A stretch of DNA of 64,000 nucleotides, from positions 2,728,001 through 2,792,000 of the forward strand of contig NZ_CP026951.1 in NCBI RefSeq assembly GCF_003065485.1, written 5' to 3'. The notes under the pieces were generated by a model. That model was not told the origin of the DNA. It saw only the letters and a list, made by a program, of their open reading frames with translations, and did no database searches. Each line of letters opens with the position of its first letter. Within the stretch, counting starts at the first letter, position 1. This document shows, one piece after another, positions 16,271 through 24,889 of this stretch. A program made the position numbers and the translations under genes. The DNA comes from Salinibacterium hongtaonis (GTDB taxonomy: Bacteria > Actinomycetota > Actinomycetes > Actinomycetales > Microbacteriaceae).

Positions 16271-16546
16271 TCATCCCCCGCTGAGAAGAGAGGGCAGAGT
16301 GTCGAAGAGCCGGTGGGTGAAGCCGACGATCTCGCTGATCATCCAGTGGCCGCAGACGAGGAGGGCGATGCCCACCGCTGCGGCCTTGGGCACGAAAGAC
16401 AGCGTGACCTCTTGGATCTGGGTGATGGACTGCAAAAGTGAGATGGCAAAACCCACCGTGAGGGCTGTGATGAGCACGGGGGCAGAGAGCTTGGCCGCCA
16501 CCAGGAGCCCCTGGAGGGCGATGTCGAGAACCGCGGCAGAGTCCAT
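16271..16546 (-). CDS. fliQ: Flagellar export gate protein FliQ
   Basis: A 91-residue two-helix membrane protein. MDSAAVLDIALQGLLVAAKL is followed by the hallmark GFAISLLQSITQIQEVTLSFVPK loop between the two membrane helices. The start at 16546 shares its first base with the fliP stop codon; an in-frame start 42 bp upstream would overlap fliP more deeply and adds nothing conserved. FliQ packs around the FliP-FliR core of the export gate. Confidence 0.95.
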   Translation of the reverse strand: MDSAAVLDIALQGLLVAAKLSAPVLITALTVGFAISLLQSITQIQEVTLSFVPKAAAVGIALLVCGHWMISEIVGFTHRLFDTLPSLLSGG

Positions 16547-17373
16547 TAGCTGTAACTCTCTATAAGGGAGGTAATGATGAGCCCCCAACCGTCGACGAGC
16601 ACGAAGAGCAGAATCTTGAACGGCAGCGAGATCATGACGGGCGGGAGCATCATCATTCCCATCGACATGAGCGCTGCTGCGACAACAAGGTCGATCACGA
16701 GAAACGGCACGAAGATGACGAAGCCGATGATGAAGGCCGCCCGCAGCTCGGAGATCATGAACGCGGGGATCAGGGTGGTCAGTTCGACAGCCGACATGTC
16801 CTCGGGGTTCTCGAGGCCACCAGCCCTGGTCATGAGGGCGAGATCTTCTTCTCGCGTGAAGGCAAGCATGAACTGACGAAGCGGCTCGGATGCGAGCTCA
16901 AGCGCCTGGGTGAAGTCGATGGTGCCGTCGAGGTAGGGCTGAACGCCGACCTCGTTCATCTCGCCGACGACGGGCGCCATGATGAACAACGAGAGAAAGA
17001 GCGCGAGCCCGGCCAGCACCTGGTTGGGCGGGATGCTCGGCAGCGAGAGCGCGTTGCGGGTCATCGCCAGCACGACAAAGATTTTGGTGAACGACGTCAT
17101 CATCAGCAGCAGAGCGGGCGCAACGGAGAGCAGCGTGATGCCGATAAGCGTCAGAACCGACGACGACGGCGTGCCGTCTGGCCCGTTGATATCGATCGAA
17201 ATGCCGCCCGTGCCCGGCGCGGTCGGGGCGTTGGGGTCTGCGGGGTCGGTTACGGCAAAGCTTGCCTGGGCGCCGAGGGTGGTCATGGCGATGACGGAAC
17301 CGACCGCTAGTGCGGTGAGCGCCAGCGTGCGCAGCATTCCTGCGGTGCGCGGGGAGAGGGAAACCGCGCTCAT
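16546..17373 (-). CDS. fliP: Flagellar export gate protein FliP
   Basis: A 275-residue FliP. An N-terminal hydrophobic signal sequence (residues 12-38) is followed by a periplasmic-side linker, then ISIDINGPDG and the conserved LTLIGITLLSVAPALLLMMTSF. MTSFTKIFVVLAMTRNALSLP and PPNQVLAGLALFLSLFIMAPV are the family signature segments, and the C-terminal VPFLVIDLVVAAALMSMGMMMLPP is intact. It forms the FliP5 ring of the export gate. It overlaps fliO by ATGA. Confidence 0.97.
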   Translation of the reverse strand: MSAVSLSPRTAGMLRTLALTALAVGSVIAMTTLGAQASFAVTDPADPNAPTAPGTGGISIDINGPDGTPSSSVLTLIGITLLSVAPALLLMMTSFTKIFVVLAMTRNALSLPSIPPNQVLAGLALFLSLFIMAPVVGEMNEVGVQPYLDGTIDFTQALELASEPLRQFMLAFTREEDLALMTRAGGLENPEDMSAVELTTLIPAFMISELRAAFIIGFVIFVPFLVIDLVVAAALMSMGMMMLPPVMISLPFKILLFVLVDGWGLIITSLIESYS

Positions 17374-17828
17374 GGGGTTCTGCGCAGCGCGGCTGCCGCC
17401 TGCCTCCAGGTATCCGGAGACAGGATCGACCCCGCGAGCGGGCCCTTGCCTGCGCCCGCGAAGGATGCGACGACCGCGACGGGCACGGGCTTCTCCGCAG
17501 CCGGGAGCGGTTCGACGGCCGTGAGTGGCGAGAACGTGGCGACCGCGTCATCCATCGACTGCTCAAAGTCCGAAGGCTGCGGGGCCTCCGCCGACTGGAG
17601 CATCGTGATGGCGCCGTCAGTGACTCCCAGCACGAGCCTGCTGCCCTCGACATCAACCACGACGACGGATGCTTTGGGGCCAATGGTCTGACGGCCTACA
17701 ACCACAACGGGGTTGGCTTTGCGCACTCGCAGCGATCCTTTGGAGAGCCGGCGCTGCAGGTACCACAGCAGCGCCAGAACAACTCCGAGTGAAACGACGA
17801 CCCTGAGGCCGACGAAAAGGGCGTCCAT
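17370..17828 (-). CDS. fliO: Flagellar biosynthesis protein FliO
   Basis: About 152 residues: a short outside segment, one membrane helix (VGLRVVVSLGVVLALLWYL), then a cytoplasmic domain with KANPVVVVGRQTIGPKASVVVVDVEG-RLVLGVT, the FliO signature. FliO is the scaffold for FliP assembly. The alanine/proline-rich C-terminus is unconserved. Two starts are possible, 17828 (ATG just after the fliN stop) and 17843 (14-bp overlap with fliN); I took the former. Position between fliN and fliP is the standard one. Confidence 0.88.
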   Translation of the reverse strand: MDALFVGLRVVVSLGVVLALLWYLQRRLSKGSLRVRKANPVVVVGRQTIGPKASVVVVDVEGSRLVLGVTDGAITMLQSAEAPQPSDFEQSMDDAVATFSPLTAVEPLPAAEKPVPVAVVASFAGAGKGPLAGSILSPDTWRQAAAALRRTP

Positions 17829-17829
17829 A

Positions 17830-18537
17830 TCAGGCAGCGCCATCCGCGAGGTCGAGGATCGTGGTGATGCGAACGGCGTAATCCTGGTCGATGACCACGA
17901 TCTCCCCGTGGGCGATGAGGCGGCCGTTGAGCAGGATGTCGGCGGGGGCACCCGCGGAGCGGTCGAGCTCGATCACAGCGCCGGGCTCGAGCCCGAGAAC
18001 ATCGCGCACCGACATGCGGGTGCGACCGATCTCCACCGTGAGGGCCATCTCGACGTTGTTGATGCGGCCGAGCTTGCCCACAACCTCTTCGTCGGTTTTG
18101 CGGGTCGGGCCAGCAACAACACCTGAGTCGCGAACGCGAATGGCGAACCAACCCGCGACCCCGTCTGCTCCGGTGAGTTCGAAGACGACAGCCTCGCGGT
18201 CAGCGAAAAGCGCGCCAGCATCGCTCTCGACTACCTCGCCCAGCACACCGGTGCCGAACACGGCAGAGGCAGCGTCGAGCGCAGGCCGCACCACATCGCC
18301 GGGCGAGACCACAGAGTCGGTGCCGGCGGCATCCTGAAGCGCCTCTGAATCGAGAAGAACGAGCGCGATGTCGGCGGATGACTCACCGACAAACGAGGCA
18401 GAAAGCGCGTGACCGACCCGGCCGGTGAGCGCTCCGACCTGCAGAGTGTGATTCGGCGTGAGAATCGCGGTCGTCGGCAGGTGCTGAACGAGCGCATCGG
18501 CGGCGGCCTGGTGCAGGGTGGTTGTTGTCGTGGCCAT
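17830..18537 (-). CDS. fliN: Flagellar switch protein FliN (FliY-like, extended N-terminus)
   Basis: A 235-residue C-ring protein. The last 80 residues are the SpoA/FliN domain (NVEMALTVEIGRTRMSVRDVLGL, ILLNGRLIAHGEIVVIDQDYAVRI). The first 150 residues form an extra domain resembling the CheC/CheX-like part of FliY (ADIALVLLDSEALQDAAG, VVRPALDAASAVFGTG), but without a clear phosphatase E-N motif. The start at 18537 is preceded by GGAGG. It follows fliM by 59 bp. It forms the lower part of the cytoplasmic switch ring. Confidence 0.9.
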   Translation of the reverse strand: MATTTTTLHQAAADALVQHLPTTAILTPNHTLQVGALTGRVGHALSASFVGESSADIALVLLDSEALQDAAGTDSVVSPGDVVRPALDAASAVFGTGVLGEVVESDAGALFADREAVVFELTGADGVAGWFAIRVRDSGVVAGPTRKTDEEVVGKLGRINNVEMALTVEIGRTRMSVRDVLGLEPGAVIELDRSAGAPADILLNGRLIAHGEIVVIDQDYAVRITTILDLADGAA

Positions 18538-18596
18538 TGTGGTCCTCCAGCTGTGGTGGGGCAGCGTTACTAGTTCGTGGGCGAGCGCGGGTGCGC

Positions 18597-19490
18597 TCAG
18601 TCGGTCGCCACTACGACACACGCGAGGCGGGAGCCGTGCGACCCCAGTGCCGCGTGGGCGAAGTGGGTGCCCTCGACGGCGACCTCAAGCGGGCGATGTT
18701 GGGGGTGGGGAATCGGCAGGATGTCGCCGACAGAGAGCCCGAGAACGGCGCTCGGGCGAACCATGGCCGGTTCGAGCCTCAGGCTCACCGAGACGGGGGC
18801 CGAGACGATCTGTGCTCGCATCGAGCGGGGGGCGTCGGCGACAGCGCTCGTGGGGTTGGCGTCGCCAAGCTGAGGCAGAAGAACCTCAGAGGGAATCGCA
18901 AGCGTCGCAACGGCGATGGATTCGCCCACCTTGATATCGAAGCTCGCCACGATCATGAGGTCGCTTGTGGCCGCGGCCTGGGCGAACTGCGAGTTGTACT
19001 GAAAGCCGTCGACGGCGACCTTGCGCACGAGCAGCGCACCGAGGGAGTACCGCAGGTCTTCGAGCGCATCGTCCATGAGGCGGCGGACGAGTTCCTGCTC
19101 GATTTGCGTGAACTTGCGTTCCTCAACGTCGACCGTGCCGCGCCCGCCCAGCATGAAGCTCACCCAGGTGAGCGCAGCGGAGGTCGGAAACTGGATGACG
19201 GCCTTGGCCGAAACGCCCTCGATCGAGAGCAGCACCATCGCCGTGGTGGAGGGCAGAGCCGCAGCGTATTCGTCGTAGGAGAACATCAGCACCTGCCGGC
19301 AGGTGACCTGCGACAGCACCCTCACTTTGGCGGTGAGCTGGGTTCCCCACTGGCGCGCGAATGTCTCGAACGCGAGTTCAAGAACTCTGGCGTGCTCGCG
19401 GGCGAGCGTGGTGGGGCGACGAAAGTCGTATACGACTGCGTTGCCTGGGCGCTCAACGATGCCGCCGCTGGTGTGTTTCTGGACCGTCAC
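18597..19490 (-). CDS. fliM: Flagellar motor switch protein FliM
   Basis: About 297 residues of FliM. YDFRRPTTLAREHARVLELAFE opens the middle domain, SYDEYAAALPSTTAMVLLSIEG and FMLGGRG follow, and the C-terminal SpoA domain ends with EVAVEGTHFAHAALGSHG. The N-terminal peptide that normally binds phosphorylated CheY (EIDALL type) is not visible in any of the possible starts. I chose GTG 19490 (MTVQKH-like start); an ATG at 19550 is possible. About 140 bp separate it from motB, and no fliL gene occupies that space. Confidence 0.9.
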   Translation of the reverse strand: MTVQKHTSGGIVERPGNAVVYDFRRPTTLAREHARVLELAFETFARQWGTQLTAKVRVLSQVTCRQVLMFSYDEYAAALPSTTAMVLLSIEGVSAKAVIQFPTSAALTWVSFMLGGRGTVDVEERKFTQIEQELVRRLMDDALEDLRYSLGALLVRKVAVDGFQYNSQFAQAAATSDLMIVASFDIKVGESIAVATLAIPSEVLLPQLGDANPTSAVADAPRSMRAQIVSAPVSVSLRLEPAMVRPSAVLGLSVGDILPIPHPQHRPLEVAVEGTHFAHAALGSHGSRLACVVVATD

Positions 19491-19633
19491 ATCCAGCACT
19501 ATCGGCAGGGGAGGCTCAGGGGTTAGGTCAGGCCGCCGACTGGGCGACAAACTTCTGCATCATCTGGGTTCACGATGCCGCAGAACGGTGGCTCTCGAGT
19601 GATGGCCGTCACATTAGGCGGGAGGTGTGTGCG
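19491..19633 (-). other. motB-fliM gap without fliL
   Basis: Between the motB stop and fliM start, where fliL usually lies, there are only about 140 bases. The longest open stretches are below 30 codons, and none encodes a membrane helix. A short end such as MMQKFVAQSAA can be read in one frame but is too short to call a remnant. Confidence 0.6.
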
Positions 19634-20470
19634 TCAGCCGGCACCCTCCACCACGACAGCGGGCGACTCGGCGGGAATTCCGCCAGAGACGACATCGGGA
19701 ATGAGGGCACGAACCGCTTCTGGCAGATCGGAGAGGATGACGATGTCGACCCGCCGGTTGGCCGCTTGGGCCTCCGGTGACACCTCGGGGACGAGGGGTC
19801 TGGCAGATCCGAAGCCGACCGAGCCGATGCGGTTGCCGGCGACTCCCGTGGATTCGACGAGGTAGCGCAGAACGTTCGTGGCTCGGCCAGACGAAAGCTC
19901 CCAGTTCGTGGCATAGGGGCTATGACTCGGGCGGGTATCGGCGTGACCCTCCACCGAGACACCGTAGGTCGTGGTCGAGAGGGCGGGCCCGACGGCCGAC
20001 AGCACGCCGACGGCGGTGCCGCTCAGCTCGGTGCGGTTGGTGGCAAAAAATGTCTCGGAGCCGACGAGCCGCACGGTGAGTCCGCGTTCGTCGATGGTGA
20101 ACGACACGGTGTTCTCAAGACCTGTGGTCTCGAGGTTGGTGCGGATCTGCTCGCGCAGGGCGGCGAGTTCGGCCACTTCCTGCTGCGCAAGCTGCAGTTC
20201 CGTGAAGCCCTCCCCGGTTTTTGACACCAGTTCGGCCGGCACGATGACGCCGCCTGATACGTCGATCAACTCGCTCGGGTCCTGCCCGAACCCGGTCGCG
20301 AGGGAGCTTTTGAGGGCTTCGAACTTGTCTTGGTCCACCGACGACATCGCAAACAGAACGATGAACATACACATCAGCACGGTGACCATATCCATATAGG
20401 AGGCCATCCAGCGTTCGTCGGGATGCTCCTCTGGCTCTTCTGCCTTCTTGCGGCGGCGAGAGAGACTCAT
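19634..20470 (-). CDS. motB: Flagellar motor stator protein MotB
   Basis: A 278-residue stator subunit. RWMASYMDMVTVLMCMFIVLFAM (residues 21-43) is the single membrane helix with the proton-binding aspartate D27. After the plug and linker, the OmpA-like peptidoglycan-binding domain spans about residues 130-260 (VEGHADTRPS, NWELSSGRATNVLRYLV, GFGSARPLV, NRRVDIVIL). The N-terminus is basic and cytoplasmic (SRRRKKAEE). It overlaps motA by ATGA. Confidence 0.97.
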   Translation of the reverse strand: MSLSRRRKKAEEPEEHPDERWMASYMDMVTVLMCMFIVLFAMSSVDQDKFEALKSSLATGFGQDPSELIDVSGGVIVPAELVSKTGEGFTELQLAQQEVAELAALREQIRTNLETTGLENTVSFTIDERGLTVRLVGSETFFATNRTELSGTAVGVLSAVGPALSTTTYGVSVEGHADTRPSHSPYATNWELSSGRATNVLRYLVESTGVAGNRIGSVGFGSARPLVPEVSPEAQAANRRVDIVILSDLPEAVRALIPDVVSGGIPAESPAVVVEGAG

Positions 20471-21333
20471 GCGGCTTCCTTGTTAGTCGCCGAGTCCGCT
20501 CCCTTTCCCTTTGCTCCCTTGGCCTTGGGTGCCTTGGACTTATCGCCCTTGCCGCCCTTGCCTGCCTTGCCTTTGCCCTTCGCCGGGGCATCGGAGGGGA
20601 CCATGGCCCGCAGGCGCTCCCCCAGAATCCTCGGCTGGCTGCCGGACTGAACGGCGAGGACGCCCTCCATCAGCAGCGTCATTCGCTCCGCTTCCATGTC
20701 GGTGAGCCGGCGAATGCGAGTTCCGATAGGCAGCCAGATAAAGTTTGCCGAGAGCAGCCCCCACAGGGTTGCCACGAAGGCGGTCGCGATCATGGGGCCG
20801 AGCGAATCTGGTGAGGACAGGTTTTCCAGCACGTGGGTGAGCGAAACCACCGTTCCGATGATTCCCACGGTCGGGGCATAGCCGCCAAGGGCTCCGAAGA
20901 ACTTTGATGCCGTGCGACCTGATTTGGTCTTCGACTCAATCTCGTCCTCGAGCATCATGCGCAGTTCTTCGCCGTCGGTGCCGTCGGCAATGTTCTGCAG
21001 GGCTCCCTTAAGGAACGGGTCCGACACTTTATCGGCCTCTTGTTCGAGGGCAAGAAGCCCCTCGCTGCGGGCCTTCTCGGCGAGCCCGACGACCTGGTCG
21101 ATCACCTGGCTTGGCTTGTAGCTGCTGCCCTTGAGGGCACCGGGAACGGCCTTGGCCGAGACGATGAAGTCCTTGATGGTGCCCCCGGCGATGCCGATGG
21201 CGATGGTGGCTCCGAAGACGAGCACCATGGGCGCTGGCAGCAGCAGCGCCTCAACATGGGCACCTTCGAGGGTGATCATCGCATAGAGGGAACCAAAAGC
21301 GATGAGGATGCCGACAATAGTTGCGAGGTCCAT
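20467..21333 (-). CDS. motA: Flagellar motor stator protein MotA with lysine-rich tail
   Basis: A 288-residue MotA/TolQ/ExbB-type stator protein with four membrane segments. The cytoplasmic loop carries the conserved EGLLALEQEADKVSDPFLK and GGYAPTVGIIGTVVSLTHVL. Past about residue 248 the protein ends in a 40-residue tail almost entirely of Lys, Gly and Ala (AKGKGKAGKGGKGDKSK), absent from typical MotA. The tail would be cytoplasmic and strongly positive. motA starts on the last base of the flbD stop codon and is coupled to motB. Confidence 0.95.
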   Translation of the reverse strand: MDLATIVGILIAFGSLYAMITLEGAHVEALLLPAPMVLVFGATIAIGIAGGTIKDFIVSAKAVPGALKGSSYKPSQVIDQVVGLAEKARSEGLLALEQEADKVSDPFLKGALQNIADGTDGEELRMMLEDEIESKTKSGRTASKFFGALGGYAPTVGIIGTVVSLTHVLENLSSPDSLGPMIATAFVATLWGLLSANFIWLPIGTRIRRLTDMEAERMTLLMEGVLAVQSGSQPRILGERLRAMVPSDAPAKGKGKAGKGGKGDKSKAPKAKGAKGKGADSATNKEAA

Positions 21334-21629
21334 CAGATCTTCCTCGGGCGAAGCGGGACGGTCTGCTCAGCGCGGTCGGCAGAGTCGTCGAGATCAGAAA
21401 CGATGCCGAGCTGTGGACCGGAGTCCACTGCGGCGCCGGAGTGAGCGAGGGCAATGACCCGCGCGCGGTAGTACGCGATGCGGTCGATGACCTCTGTCAT
21501 CGACTCGGTGACGATGTATTTGGCGCCGTCGACCATCACGAGGGTCGTATCGGGGTTCACATGAATGCGCTCGATGAGATCAGGGTTGATCGCGAATTGG
21601 CGATCGTTCAAACGCGTGACAACTATCAT
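21333..21629 (-). CDS. flbD: Flagellar FlbD family protein
   Basis: A 98-residue FlbD-family protein (swarming-motility SwrD type). MIVVTRLNDRQFAINPDLIERI and TTLVMVDGAKYIVTESMTEVIDRI form the 60-residue conserved core; the rest is variable. In Bacillus SwrD raises motor torque. It is placed in front of motA, as in other Gram-positive flagellar operons. ATG 21629 begins at the family's usual MI-VTRLN; a start 9 bp upstream is also possible. A sigma-28-type promoter lies 56 bp upstream (21685-21711). Confidence 0.88.
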   Translation of the reverse strand: MIVVTRLNDRQFAINPDLIERIHVNPDTTLVMVDGAKYIVTESMTEVIDRIAYYRARVIALAHSGAAVDSGPQLGIVSDLDDSADRAEQTVPLRPRKI

Positions 21630-21684
21630 CGTGCCCATCCATAGGTCTTGGTGTTCGCCGCCCCTCCTGGGCCTGCACGTGTAA

Positions 21685-21711
21685 CTATCGGCCGCCGGTC
21701 GCCCGCCGTAA
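21685..21711 (-). promoter_or_regulatory. Sigma-28-type promoter upstream of flbD-motA-motB
   Basis: On the minus strand: TTAC, 15 bp, GCCGATAG. The -10 block is identical to those before fliC, flgB and flgN, while the -35 differs by one base from TAAC. It sits in the 177-bp gap between flgE and flbD, the largest inside the long operon, so motor genes may get extra late expression. Confidence 0.65.
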
Positions 21712-21806
21712 GGCGTAAACCGACGAAGGCCGACACCTTTCGGCACCGGCCTTCTCCGCGAGGGTGCGGCGGCGCGATCGCATCGCCGCACCGCCGCCAT
21801 CGCGCG

Positions 21807-22985
21807 CTAGCGCTTGAGGTTCGTGAGCTCCTGCAGCACCTCGTCGGACGTGGTGATGATGCGGGCGTTCGCCTGAAAGCCGCGCTGGGCGACGATGAGG
21901 TTGGTGAACTCCTGCGAGAGGTCGACGTTCGACATTTCGAGGGCTCCGGCCGTAACCGTGCCGAGTCCGCCCTGGCCTGGCGTGCCCAGCTCGGCGTTGC
22001 CCGAGTTGAAGGTGGCGCGGTACGTGGAGTTACCGGCCTTCTCCAATCCTCCGGGGTTGGTGAAGTTGGCAAGCGCGATGCGCCCGATCGCCTCGGAGGC
22101 TCCGTTGCTGAACGAGCCGATGAGCGTGCCGTCCGATGCCATCGTGAACGAGTCGAGCGTGCCGGCGCGGCGGCCGTCCTGGCTCGCGACCGCAACCGTC
22201 GTCATGCCGGCGAAGCCCGTGAGGGAGGTCATGTCGACATCGATCGCCGGGGCGGCGAGGGTGAAGTTGCCGGGAGTCGTCAGCGCACCGTTGACGAAGG
22301 TAAGGCTGCCGAGTGCCGTGTCGACGCCTGCGTTGTCGTACGACACATCCCAGTTGGCGCCATTGCGGGTGAACGTGAAGGTCACGTTCGTCGCCTGCCC
22401 GTTGGCGTCGAACACCTGGGTGTCCCGCACGAGCTGGGTGCCGTCGGCCGCGTCGGAGGGCAGGTTGCCGCCGAATGTCGCCTCCGATGTCGTAACCGCG
22501 GGGGAGATCGCGTCGAGCGGGAGGGTGATGTTGCCGATCGCACCGCCATCCATGATCGTGCCATCGACCGCCGACCAGCCCTGCACGATTCCGCCATCGG
22601 GTGTGACCAGGCGACCCTGAGCATCCAGGTCGAATGAGCCGGCGCGGGTGTAGAGCATGTCGTTGCCGACGCGGGTGACGAAGAAGCCGTCGCCCGAGAT
22701 CATCATGTCGGTCGACTTGCCGGTGGCCTGGGCCGATCCCTGGGCAAAGTTCGTCGAGATGCCGGCGACGCGCACTCCGAGGCCGACCTGCGCGGGGTTG
22801 GTTCCACCCTGCTCGGCCTGCGGGCCGCCCGCACCCTGCGTCAGCTGCGACAGAGTGTCTTGAAACTGGGTTGCCGAGGCCTTGAACGCGGTCGTGTTGA
22901 CGTTGGCGATGTTGTTGCCCGTGACATCGAGCATGGTCTGGTGTGAGCGAAGGCCGGAGATTCCGGAGTAGAGCGAGCGAAGCAT
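21807..22985 (-). CDS. flgE: Flagellar hook protein FlgE
   Basis: A 392-residue hook protein. LRSLYSGISGLRSHQTMLDVTGNNIANVNTTAFK (MLRSLYSGISGLRSHQTM) is the N-terminal rod/hook motif, and LSQEFTNLIVAQRGFQANARII near the end is the matching C-terminal helix. A middle FlgE_D2-like region is present (DTQVFDANGQATNVTFTFTR). It is the only long rod/hook-type gene in the cluster: no separate flgF or flgG was found. flgD ends 32 bp upstream. Confidence 0.95.
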   Translation of the reverse strand: MLRSLYSGISGLRSHQTMLDVTGNNIANVNTTAFKASATQFQDTLSQLTQGAGGPQAEQGGTNPAQVGLGVRVAGISTNFAQGSAQATGKSTDMMISGDGFFVTRVGNDMLYTRAGSFDLDAQGRLVTPDGGIVQGWSAVDGTIMDGGAIGNITLPLDAISPAVTTSEATFGGNLPSDAADGTQLVRDTQVFDANGQATNVTFTFTRNGANWDVSYDNAGVDTALGSLTFVNGALTTPGNFTLAAPAIDVDMTSLTGFAGMTTVAVASQDGRRAGTLDSFTMASDGTLIGSFSNGASEAIGRIALANFTNPGGLEKAGNSTYRATFNSGNAELGTPGQGGLGTVTAGALEMSNVDLSQEFTNLIVAQRGFQANARIITTSDEVLQELTNLKR

Positions 22986-23017
22986 GGGTTTGCCCTTTCA
23001 GTGGTGGGTTCGTGAAG

Positions 23018-23440
23018 TTAGGAGGTGCGCTTGACGCCGGAGATGACGTCGAGTGCGATGTCTTTGCCGCCTACGGAGACGGTGGGGATGGGGCCGGAGA
23101 ACGAGACGGAGTCGGCGATACCCGTGATCTTGGTTCCGTCTGGCGTGCTGTAGCTGACCTGCTGGCCGATGAGGGCCGCCGCCGCTATGCGCATCTGCAG
23201 CGAGAAGTTCTCTTCGTTGAGGGTCGTGAGGGTGGTGAGCTGCTCCATCGACGCGAGCTGCGTGGTCTGGCTAATCATCTGGTTCGTGTCCATGGGCGAA
23301 CTGGGGTCTTGGTTGCGCAGCTGGGTCACGAGCAGCGAGAGAAACACCTCGCTGTCCATGGTCTGCTTGGGCGTGCGGGTGGCGGTGTTGCCCGTGTACA
23401 TGCCATTGCTCTGCACGGCGTAGGTCGCGTCGACGGTCAT
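23018..23440 (-). CDS. flgD: Flagellar hook-capping protein FlgD
   Basis: A 140-residue FlgD. The N-terminal signature SEVFLSLLVTQLRNQDPSSPMD followed by TNQMISQTTQLASMEQL is unmistakable. After the conserved part only a short beta region remains (LIGQQVSYSTPDGTKITGIAD), so it is a short form lacking the fibronectin/tudor extensions of enterobacterial FlgD. It caps the growing hook for FlgE assembly and lies directly between fliK and flgE. Confidence 0.95.
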   Translation of the reverse strand: MTVDATYAVQSNGMYTGNTATRTPKQTMDSEVFLSLLVTQLRNQDPSSPMDTNQMISQTTQLASMEQLTTLTTLNEENFSLQMRIAAAALIGQQVSYSTPDGTKITGIADSVSFSGPIPTVSVGGKDIALDVISGVKRTS

Positions 23441-23461
23441 GGGATTCCTTTCGGGTGCCGG

Positions 23462-24889
23462 TTAGGCCAGCACGTCAATGCCCGTGCGGGCAGTGCCATC
23501 GAGGTTGCGGATGTCGCGGCTCTCGCCGAGGTCTGTGGCGGCGGTTGCCGGCTTTCGGTCGGGGGTGCCGGGTGTGGCGGAGCCGTGCTGGCCCGCCTGA
23601 CCCTGCGCCAGGTCGAGGGTCGACTGTGCTGCCGCTTGCCCCGGCTGGCCTTGCCCCTGCTGGCTCGTTCCGGCCGCCGTCAGCGGGCCGGTCGTCACGC
23701 CGAGCCCCGCAAGATCGCGGCGCAGGTCGCCGAGAATTGCCTTGAGAGCTTCTCGCCCTGCCTCGCTGGGCGAGATGAGTTCGATGCGCATTCCGTCCGC
23801 AGCGATGTGTGCGCGCACCGTCACGGGCCCGAGATTCTCGGGGGTGACGTTGACGGTGATCACGTGCTCGCCGCTCGCAGCGCCGCGCAGCAGGGCGATC
23901 GGCTTGGCAAGCTGGGCGCTGAAATCCTGGGGAACGGGAGCCGGGGCCGGGGCTGCGGTCAAAGGCTGCGCCGCCACGGTCGGCGTGAGCTGGGTTTGCC
24001 CCAGGGGTGCGATCGTGGGCAGCGCGTCGGCCGATGCTGCAACCGTGGGCGCAGCCGGCGAGACGGCTGCCGCAGCGGGTGCGACGAGAGCGGTTGGCTC
24101 CGCGGCCTCAACGGAACGCGCACCAGCGGTTGCTCCCGAGACGGCACCCGCTGCGGTCGGCGGAGTGCTTGTTCTGGTCGCGGAGGCTGCGGCGTCGGTT
24201 GGAACGCCGCTCGCCACGGCTGAAGATGCGGCGGCGGCTGAGCCAGCACCGGCGAGCCCGGCTCGGCCCGCAGACCCTGCTGCTGCACCGCCAAGCCCGC
24301 CCACAGCGTCATTCTTCAGGCCAGGGATCGCGGTCTCGCCCTCGGCATCCAGCGGCATCGCTGCCGGGTCGGCAGCGGCATCCCGCTGGCCGGGTGCCGC
24401 AGCAAGCGCCGCTCGCGCCGACACCGCCGCTGCCGCCGATGCTGCCGCTGCCGCCGCCGATGCTGCCGATGCGGGCTCGGATCCAGCAGTAGGCATCGTC
24501 GCCGCCTGCTCGGCCGCTCCCTCGCCTGTCGGGGCCTCGCCCGCAGTGTCGGCGGCTTCGTCCGTCGAGACGTCGACACCATCAATCGAGGTCGACGCGC
24601 CTGCCGGGAGGCCGAGAGCGTCGCCGCTCGCAAAACCCGTGGTCAGCGCATCCGCAACGCCACGCGAGCCGAAGCCCGTGACGGGGGCTTCCGTGCCGCT
24701 CATCGAACGCGCGGTACCCGAAGAAGCGTCAGAGGCGGCACCAGAGGCGGCATCCGCCTCGAGTGACTTAACGGCACCCGTGAGGGTCTCCCCGAATCCT
24801 GCTGCGGCACCGGCGGATGCCGACGCACCCGATGATGCGGTCGCCGCCGGTCGGCCGGGGGCCGCCGTTGGCATGGTGAGCATGCTCAT
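23462..24889 (-). CDS. fliK: Flagellar hook-length control protein FliK
   Basis: A 475-residue protein. About 330 N-terminal residues are alanine-rich low complexity (the ruler part). The Flg_hook C-terminal domain at about residues 335-420 reads AQLAKPIALLRGAASGEHVITVNVTPENLGPVTVRAHIAADGMRIELISPSEAGREAL, with the typical VTPENLGPV core. Its extreme composition makes long false frames on the opposite strand. Position between fliJ and flgD is canonical. It overlaps fliJ by 4 bp. Confidence 0.92.
   Translation of the reverse strand: MSMLTMPTAAPGRPAATASSGASASAGAAAGFGETLTGAVKSLEADAASGAASDASSGTARSMSGTEAPVTGFGSRGVADALTTGFASGDALGLPAGASTSIDGVDVSTDEAADTAGEAPTGEGAAEQAATMPTAGSEPASAASAAAAAASAAAAVSARAALAAAPGQRDAAADPAAMPLDAEGETAIPGLKNDAVGGLGGAAAGSAGRAGLAGAGSAAAASSAVASGVPTDAAASATRTSTPPTAAGAVSGATAGARSVEAAEPTALVAPAAAAVSPAAPTVAASADALPTIAPLGQTQLTPTVAAQPLTAAPAPAPVPQDFSAQLAKPIALLRGAASGEHVITVNVTPENLGPVTVRAHIAADGMRIELISPSEAGREALKAILGDLRRDLAGLGVTTGPLTAAGTSQQGQGQPGQAAAQSTLDLAQGQAGQHGSATPGTPDRKPATAATDLGESRDIRNLDGTARTGIDVLA

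Noticed and set aside
19491-19633. Short reading MMQKFVAQSAA as a fliL remnant
   Set aside because: Too short, preceded by a stop, and not matching the end of known FliL proteins.
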